Source: Moniliophthora roreri
Taxonomy: Eukaryota > Basidiomycota > Agaricomycetes > Agaricales > Marasmiaceae
Assembly: GCA_001466705.2 (NCBI GenBank)
Contig: LATX02000253.1
Coordinates: 1 to 64,000 of the forward strand
Length of the DNA: 64,000 bases
Direction of reading: 5' to 3'
Below the pieces are notes generated by a model that was not told the origin of the DNA, did no database searches, and worked only from the letters and a program-made list of their open reading frames with translations. Positions 56,794 through 64,000 of the stretch are shown here, one piece after another; positions within the stretch are counted from its first letter, which is position 1; every line of letters starts with the position of its first letter. A program made the translations under genes and the position numbers.

Positions 56794-58402
56794 TTACTCG
56801 TCCAGGTAAACTAGACGCATCCGAGGGGTAATATCAATAAATACCCAACCCTCGTTCTGAGGGTTCGTACGCTTCAGTCTTCCAAATACACTCGGAAGTC
56901 GTGGTCTTCGAGACGTTGGGGTTATAGGAAAGTCTGGGGAGGGTGAGCGTGTCTCGGGTTTTGGGACTTGAGGTGTATCCGGTCGCCTTGGGAAGCGGGA
57001 TAGTGATGATTGACTCTTCACAGTGCTCGAGTCGGCAGTGGAAGGTCTAGACTCGGATATGATGCGGGAGCTAGTTGTTGTCTTCCGATAGAACAAGGAA
57101 CTTGTCAGCTGGAAAGGCTCCGAGATTACCGGTCGGCTTGATTGTGACCGCAACGTCGCGTTCAAACGAGGTCTTATTTGACCAACATTGAATATTTGAG
57201 GAAGTCGCGATGTTTGTGTATCGTCGTCCTGAGGTACCTCGGGTGTTGTGAATGGGAAAGCGTGTTTCGCATCTTCTGGACTGAAGTCGACATTGATATA
57301 GTTCGAGGTTGACGTAGTGGTGGTAGAGAATCTTGAGGGCTATTGAATCTTCTTAGTCCAGCCAAACAATGGTTTATGATAAACGACTACGCACGAGATG
57401 TGGCTCACACTCTGGATGCCCGTTTCCAAACGCGTCATACTCCAAATTCTCGTCGTCATTCAGTGAGAACGAAAGCTGCGAGGCTTTATGCAACAATTGG
57501 CGACCAGATATGGTCGTAAATCCATGATCTGGATCCCATATTGCGGCGAAAGTGAGTGCAGTCTGAGGCGTGGCGACCCGCTGTACTCGTGGCTTTGGAG
57601 TGAGGATTACACAAGCACTGTCGTGAGAGTACGTGGATTCCTTTCATTTATCAGTGGGGGGAGAGAGAGAATACGAATATTAATATACACACTCGGTCTG
57701 AAATCTCTTCTAACGAGGGGAGAGGCTTTGACTTGGATTCCTCGAAATTCGGTCGCCCTGGATGATTGTCTTGTGCCTTGTAAAGGACTTGTGAACCGAT
57801 AGTCGCAGGTTCTGGGGATGACAGAGAGCTTATAGTAGGGATAGAGGACGGGAGTGCAGTATTTGGAGTAATATTGCTAACATTGTGGTTGGCGTTTTGG
57901 TGATCCTGCGGCGTATTTAGAGGAGCGCGGTAGGAATAGGTCTCAGACTCACAGTATCTTGTACTGATACCGTTACAGTCAATCCAGGACGTTTCATGAC
58001 GCGCTCCTTCAGCGACAATTTCGAGGCCTCGACAAAGAAATCGGTGCTGGGCGTGCCAATCAATGCAGGTCCAACATGTAAGCACAAGGACTCACCAACA
58101 AGCACAGGTTGATTACCGAGGTGCTTCGATGGGCAGACTAGGAGGAGTAACGGGCTTTTAAGGAGACGCGCTCTGTGCCTGCAGAGAGAGAACGAAAATG
58201 AGGAAAGAAAGAGACGCAATAGGAACAGATCATGAGACCCCCGGACTACTTCTCGCAACATGGCCTTTCCGTGGACATAGCGCAGGGTCCCTGTGAGGTC
58301 TTCCGGGGTATGCTGTTGGCATGCCTTCGTAAGAACTAGACCCGCTCTTTCGGGTTCGGCAGTTGTAGCATGGGAATGATGCCGCCAAATAAAAAATTGC
58401 AC
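56794..58402 (-). CDS. Unknown protein, copy A of a tandem pair
   Basis: Minus-strand exons, approximate: an N-terminal part within 57650-58300, a middle exon about 57395-57585 (TALTFAAIWDPDHGF, SFSLNDDENLEYDAFGN), an intron ending in CAATAG near 57342, and a last exon to the stop at 56794 (STSNYINVDFSPEDAKHAF, then a Ser/Pro/Arg-rich tail ending EGWVFIDITP). I do not recognise the family. The WDPD block and the terminal W(V/I)-F/C-I/V-(D/E)I motif are shared with copy B just upstream. The tail composition suggests disorder. The N-terminal exons are uncertain. Confidence 0.5.
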
Positions 58403-58794
58403 AACTTTATCCCAATAGAAGACTTACCCTACTGCATGATTCGGACTCTAAGAAGCCAGAGTGAAGCATGAACGGATTTCAGCAATTAAGGTGCTGTTCG
58501 CGTAATCATCATCGAACCATCATGGCGAGAAGGAAAGGACCAAGAGCAAGGATATTGCGTAATTGACACGATCAGCTGGCATACACGTGCTCAACCGGGA
58601 TCACCGAGCAGCGAGTGCATTCAGGCGGCAGCAAGGCCAATCAGACAGAAATACAAGTCCGCGTCACAGTTTAAGATCTATACATCCTATGATACACTAA
58701 GAGGTAGAAAACACGGAAACATAGTACAGTCATTCATTACGCGACCTGCGCTTGGTATCGGTATGAAACATTGTCAACCAGCAGCACACAGGAA
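58403..58794. other. Spacer between the two tandem copies
   Basis: No open reading frame of note; presumably the promoter of copy A and the 3' flank of copy B. Confidence 0.5.
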
Positions 58795-60188
58795 CTACTT
58801 GGGCGCAATCTCAACGCAAATCCACTGTTCGACGGGAAACCTTTTCTTCTTGTAAGACAGTGTCCTACGAAGCCTGGAGATTGAAGAGCACAGTGGTTCC
58901 TCGTGAGGCTGCGGCTCCAAGTGGTCTGTGGGTAGAGACACCTGATGGTCAAAAACTTCGCGTCGCAGGACCTCAGACGGGGGCGCAGGAAGCTCTGCAG
59001 GTCGCCGCTTTTTCAAGCGGTTGTGGCGATGACTTGGAGGGTCATGCAGAAGGTAGCAGATGTGATCCGGAACTTCTGTAGGTTCCACTTTAGACCATGT
59101 TGAAGCTTCATCGGTCCCGCTGGATGAAGATTGAGGGAGCGACACCCTTGACGTGCCCTAGGTTGGAGACATTAGATCGAGAATAAGATGCTTTAGAGGA
59201 ATAGCTCGCACCCCAGATACTTCTCTCTCGACGGTACTGCGCATCGGAAGGCATTCCACTTCATAAAACCCTTCATCCGTCACTGATTCCTCTTCTTCGT
59301 TTCCCCTATCAACCTTTAGCTTCTTTGCAAATGATGTCCGGGGATCAAAGTCGAACTCTGGACCAAGCATCTCAAAGCATGAAAAGTATCGGTTGTTCCG
59401 ATGAGCCTTTCCCATCAACGAACCGCGTAAATAGACATCTAGTTCGCCCAGTGTCGAGGAGGTTTGGGTTCTTCCAAGTCTGAGTCTGTCGCTGGTAAAG
59501 TTGTCCGCAAACAACCACTCGTGGTTATCGCGAAAGTATTGTAGAGTGGCCGTGTTTTCGGAATTAGGGACAGTTAACTGCCCAATAGTAAGGACTTGGG
59601 AACACGCGTCCGTGGGTGACACCGCAGCACTGTCGCTTTCGCCCTCTCCGAGGAGCTCCGCGCTGGAAAACGCGACCATGTCATCGTCAGGATCCCATAC
59701 TACTGCAAATGTCAACGCTGAGTTGGGCGGAACCACGTCGGACCATCGACATCGGGAGGGTGACGCGCTCGTTGGCGGTGTTGAGTGGGGAGGGGTTGCA
59801 CTCTGCCCTGAATGTCAGAAAGAGCATCTCAGAAGGCGATTTAGACTCGCACCTCGCTAGCAGTTGGTGTTAAAGGGCTTATAGGAGCCGAAACGAAATG
59901 TCGAGTCAGCATTGGGGGCGAAATGACACGATTTCTGAACAAGGGCCTCCCAGGAACAAAGAAAGTCGAAATGTCTGTTATCGAACAGTCAACCTCGAGT
60001 AGCAGAAAGCAGATAGAAGAACGAGAATTTACGAGAACCCTGCGACTTTGAATGTACAGGAAGGGCTGATAACCAGTGGTGAGGAACTCGCGGCGGGGGA
60101 GGGGAGGTGACGGTGAAAAGGAATGAGCGAAGAAATTGGGTAATCCCTCATGCATAGATAGAAGCGTTTGTGTGAGAACCCCCATCAC
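58795..60188 (-). CDS. Unknown protein, copy B of a tandem pair
   Basis: A possible start at 60188 (MMGVLTQTLLSMHEGL) leads to a first exon up to about 59850. A middle exon at about 59740-59158 contains NSALTFAVVWDPDDDMVAF and a long region aligned only in part with copy A. After an intron ending CCTAG near 59160, the last exon ends at 58795 with RFPVEQWICVEIAPK. The shared WDPD block and C-terminal motif show it is a paralogue of copy A. It lacks recognisable domains. The gene may be intact, but exact splice sites in the first half are unproven. Confidence 0.5.
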
Positions 60189-60805
60189 GGGACTTTTTGC
60201 AGTGATAACACCTATAGGCGCGCGTTTCGGTGAGAGGTATTCGAGTCAATCTTGACACCTGACGACATCAATCTTAATTTTCATCAGTGATGACCTTCCG
60301 TCGCGAGGATACCACGCGTTACTCTGAGGCATTTTCTGGTAATCCTTTACGTCCAGTCCGAAGAAGGGATAATAGAAAGTAAATTGAGCGTACCAGAGAC
60401 GATGGCATCGTCGATGAATATTCAGACACGGGTGAATATGCTTAGAATTAGTTGCTTTGGGAAATAAGCGTCCCGTCTGTTTGCCTCGTGGTGGACAAAT
60501 ACCGAAGGAAGTTTAATGAAAACTTCGGCTATTGCCAGTCTTTCACAAAGCAAAGGTGATGGAGTGTTGCATCGGGAACTGTGCAAGAGGCACATGGAAA
60601 ATCAAGGGGCAATGGACGATCCCCGCTCCCCGGAATGACGTTGAATGTGGGCACCAGAGGACTGCACTTCGCGGGACCGTCACGTACAGAACCAGGAACG
60701 TATGCAGAGAATATTGCTCGAAGGCTTCAAGGCACTAAATTAATCGAGAATTTTGACCAGGCACACATTAGGCTGAAAAAGAGATAGCCTGTGATCGAAG
60801 AGTTC
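60189..60805. other. No gene recognised
   Basis: Overlapping open stretches at 60532-60787 on the plus strand look like chance. Confidence 0.45.
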
Positions 60806-62370
60806 CTATTCGTCATCGTCCCCAAGATTCTTGAAAACATACCTCATCAGATGTTCAGGCCACAAACAATGACCAAAAACCCTCACATCCAGCACCGCAA
60901 AACCGCCACCTCGAAAAGTATAACATGTACCACACAGCTGGTTGCTTTTGGCACGCCACAGGGAAAAGCAAGCTCCACTTTGAAGTTTGAATGTAGCGCA
61001 AGCGAAGAAGGAACAGATCAGAACTTGGTTCTCCCGAGAGCGAGAGCGATGAAATCGACTCAACGGACTGAAGGTTTACTTTTGAGGCGGGCTCTACAAA
61101 TCCGCTAGATATCGATGAATGATTGACGGTCTATCGAAGGATCTGGACCACCGCCAATATCGGCACATGGGGGAGAAGCGGGGACATACTCAACATATTC
61201 AATATTGTTCCGTTGGCAAACTGAACGGATAATAGTAGGTCGGAGTCAGAAACTGACCCTCGTGTTGGACGGGCAAGTCCTGATAGGCCTGTGGCTTGAG
61301 CCTCTCGGGGATGTAGACAGCATAGGAAGCTCAAAGAAAGATGAATTCTGATGAAGAAACATATATCTTGACAACCTTGAGAGATAGCTCCAAGGACCCC
61401 ATTAGCACCGGAAGAACATCAAGAATTGGGGCTATAGCACTTCGTCCAGCAAAACGAGGTCGCTATCTTGAAAAGTAGAATGGGTACCAGGCGGATGGTA
61501 GTCTTCGGCACGCCGCAGGGACAAGAAAACCCCGCTTTGAATGTAATGTACGTCCTGCAAAGAAGAGGAAATCAGAACTTTGTTGTTCGGAAAACTACTC
61601 TGAACTCGGATCGACGACTGGAAGTTGACATTTAAGGTGGGGTCTCCGAGCCCTCCTGCAGTGGCGCTAGATTAGCGATCCATTGATGGCTCTGGACCAA
61701 GACGGGTACCGCCTAACGGACGAAATCGGGATTGAACACGTACAAATTTTCAAGCAGGGTGAGGGTGACGTTGGATGTCAGACGTGGAGAAATCTGGCGG
61801 CGACGAGGTTTGATGGACTTCTGATTTGAGGCGTTCGGGGAGGAAGAACGCTTTGACGTCGATACTCTTGTTGCGCTGTGCTAGCAGTCGAAAATGACGT
61901 CCAAAGTATGTACCTGAACATCCGTTAGTCGTGTCCCTGGTAAGAATGGTGTCGGTGCCTACACTGTCGAATAATACACAGAATACCAATCAGTGAAGAA
62001 ATGGGCGCAAAAGCCACGCGACATTCAAAATTCCGTGCTTGCCTTACTCGCCTTGGCAACATTCGATGTTTCGCGGCTATGAGTCCCTGTACCATCTCTC
62101 GGTAACATCGAGTGATCTGTTTGAACACTGTATGAACGTGGCATTCAAGCGAGAATGATATATTTCTACCCAGAAGAAACGAGCGGAGGCCGCAGTAGTT
62201 GTAGGTAAACGAAGCTTGACCACGATGCGAGTACAGTCAATGGATGAATTGTGATTGCCTGGCGATGTCAGAAGAGAATAACCCTGGTTATCTGGAAAAC
62301 CAGAACAGTTGAATATTCTGCGAAAGGTAGTGAGTAAGGTAAAAACAAAGCATAAGGAAGTGAACGCCAC
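60806..62370 (-). pseudogene. Decayed tandemly repeated minus-strand sequence
   Basis: A segment reading LPERLKSEVHQTSSPPDF at about 61770-61840 is echoed by IPERLKPQAYQDLPVQHEGQ at about 61250-61310, and the flanking pieces repeat with about 530 bases of offset. Stops and frameshifts are frequent. A further piece at 62077-62370 is open. These may be old relatives of the 56.8-60.2 kb pair, but I could not confirm that. Confidence 0.35.
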
Positions 62371-63385
62371 CGGTGGCTCAGTGGCGTGTGCTCAGGTTGC
62401 AAATTAATTAATCTCTACGTGCCTACTTCCTCCGCAGTTCCCCTGAATGACTCAGAAGCGCAGGGGATAGGAAGTTGGACGGACCTTCGGGTATACTGCT
62501 TAGCTTCGTCCCCTTCAATGCTTCGAACAGAGGCGAGCAATCAGGGCGGAGAAATGTACATCAAATTCCCTTCACACGTCAGGTTCTCTGGGGTTTCCGG
62601 TGAAGCATGAACTGGAAGTTCCTGCAAAGGGGAAATGAGAAACGAGGCATAGGCTCAGGCAAGGTATCGGAGAGGTGCTTACCGTGGTTCCCGCATAATG
62701 ACGTGAATTCACTTTGACCCTTGGAGCGGCTGCATCCAGTGCCATCGGACAATATGGAGTGCATATAAGTCTAGACGCGCCTCGACCGATGATTTACACT
62801 TTTTTAGATTCGCAGTCCTTGCCATTCCTTTCCCGGACACTCGTATCACACCGTTTCACCGCGTGGCAAGAGCACTGAATGATCTGATTCGTTGTTGGAC
62901 CATACGGGGCGCCTTTAGAGAGGAAAACGGTATAGACGGAGAGGGTGCATATGAGATACGGAAATCAGCCGAGTTGAAGGAGGTGAGAGTCTTGTGGTGA
63001 GTGAACGAAGTCAAGTTCTGTTTCCAGCTTGCAAGGATCGAGACCCTGGTAACCTCGATGGGACATAGGTCCGTGGACATCACGGGATCAGTCCCGCCAC
63101 CTCAGCAGCGTGACGGTCCTAATGTCACACTGCTGTTCACTCCCGGTGAACAGCTCATTCAGGAGCCGCAGTCTGATCGTTCCTCCCCTCTATCCTCTCC
63201 CACTATCGTCGCAGTGCTGTTGGACGGTCCTTACGGTCCTTTTTGACATCAAAACTTTGTATCTATACCCACTCAATATCGCCAGGGAGATTGCATACCA
63301 ACCACATAGGCATCTTCCCAAGTTCACGCGCAAAAAAATTCTCAGAACGACCTATACAAGTCTAAAGGCATAGGAAACCCCAGGA
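62371..63385. other. No convincing gene
   Basis: Open stretches at 62386-62610 (+), 62579-62764 (-), 62856-63083 (-) and 63001-63246 (+). None can be tied to a family. The last 150 bases should hold the promoter and 5' UTR of the GOLPH3-like gene. Confidence 0.45.
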
Positions 63386-64000
63386 ATGTCTTCAGCAGGC
63401 CTATCTCGGCGTCGCGTAGCAACTTCTGCCAATGAAGATTCGGAATGGTCGTCTATGGGCGGTGATGATGACGAGAGATCCAAGAGAAATGGATCATCGC
63501 CTTCCGGAAGTACAACTCCTCGGACAGCCGTATCTCATGCAGGGTCCGCATTTGAAGGAGGAAACCGAATTGCATTTGACCCGAGGGATTTGGAGGATGT
63601 CGGTGCCGAGGAGAGGAAGGTTGGCGGAAAGGTGCCTAGATTAACAATCATGGAGGAGGTTCTACTGTTGGGGATTAAGGACAAGCAGGTGTGTACTTTG
63701 GCCATTATGACGAACACAATACCATCCACCTTTTCTGCTCAATTTTGTCGTGTGAGATGCTGATTCTGCATTGCGGTTCAGGGCTACCTTTCGTTTTGGA
63801 ATGACAATATCTCATATGCTCTACGTGGTTGCATTCTGATAGAACTCGCCCTACGGCGCCGTATTGCGCTCGTCAAGGATCCAAACCGTCGCCGTCTACC
63901 ACCATCTGAACGGCTAGTAGAAGTTTTAGACGACCGACAGACTGGGGAGACTATACTGGATGAGGCGTTACGGATGATGAAGGGGCAGCAGGATCCTGTG
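63386..64000 (+). CDS. VPS74: GOLPH3/Vps74 (GPP34) family protein, 5' part
   Basis: Exon 1 is 63386-63688 (101 codons), intron 63689-63781 (93 bases, GTGTGT to TTCAG), and exon 2 runs from 63782 past the window edge. After a disordered Ser/Asp-rich N-terminus of about 80 residues ([17 protein letters not shown]), the fold begins with [19 protein letters not shown], then [47 protein letters not shown] and [14 protein letters not shown]. These are the N-terminal helices of GPP34, the PI4P-binding Golgi adaptor that holds glycosyltransferases in the Golgi. A tail Arg pair and Trp typical of the PI4P pocket are visible. The C-terminal half lies outside the window. Confidence 0.93.

Noticed and set aside
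63001..63246. Ferric reductase fragment suggested by VLLDGPYG
   Set aside because: One short motif only; there is no flanking FAD/NAD domain sequence in any frame and the stretch is a short open frame upstream of another gene.

Overview
The window is one chromosome end of a mushroom-forming basidiomycete (Agaricomycetes). It opens with telomere repeats in the orientation expected at a left end. The spliceable genes have many introns of about 50 bases. The mobile elements and several gene families (Plavaka and Helitron relics, DUF6533-type membrane proteins, F-box proteins, a WSLDPSG-motif family) are ones I know from agaric genomes. I cannot name the species.

Layout. 1-171: telomere. 172-9300: decayed mobile DNA, namely a Plavaka (CACTA-type) transposase relic on the minus strand, an unrecognised broken gene on the plus strand and a truncated Helitron Rep relic on the minus strand. 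9470-12457: a GTATAC minisatellite with several internal inversions. 12.5-19.8 kb: nested tandem repeats, ending in a 160-bp satellite. 19.8-25.7 kb: an array of repeated spliced-looking modules filled with short palindromes. 25.7-26.9 kb: old AT-rich repeats of about 330 bp. 27-64 kb: sparse genes and pseudogenes, with a second small cluster of the palindrome modules at 51.3-52.7 kb on the opposite strand.

Models that splice cleanly by hand: a 195-aa unknown protein (28.5 kb), a 594-aa ten-exon WSLDPSG-family protein (33.4 kb), a 102-aa acidic protein (36.5 kb), a 438-aa F-box protein (40.0 kb), a 272-aa twelve-exon phytanoyl-CoA dioxygenase family enzyme (54.8 kb), and the 5' part of a GOLPH3/Vps74 gene (63.4 kb, running off the window). 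Two DUF6533-like genes (44.3 and 48.1 kb) are broken. Two related minus-strand genes of unknown function lie at 56.8-60.2 kb. The genes do not form a pathway. The picture is a subtelomere grading into normal chromosome, with the conserved Golgi gene at the inner edge.

The most unusual content is the module array at 19.8-25 kb. Each module has a 72-75 base micro-exon between introns of about 52 and 58 bases, and a long exon with several hairpins at fixed spacing whose stems vary in sequence but stay paired. Micro-exon length is not kept in multiples of three, so a structured spliced RNA or a structure-bearing repeat is at least as plausible as a protein family. Six single N characters (11094, 14595, 16827, 17548, 20277, 22529) all sit in repeats, so copy numbers in the first 23 kb are uncertain.
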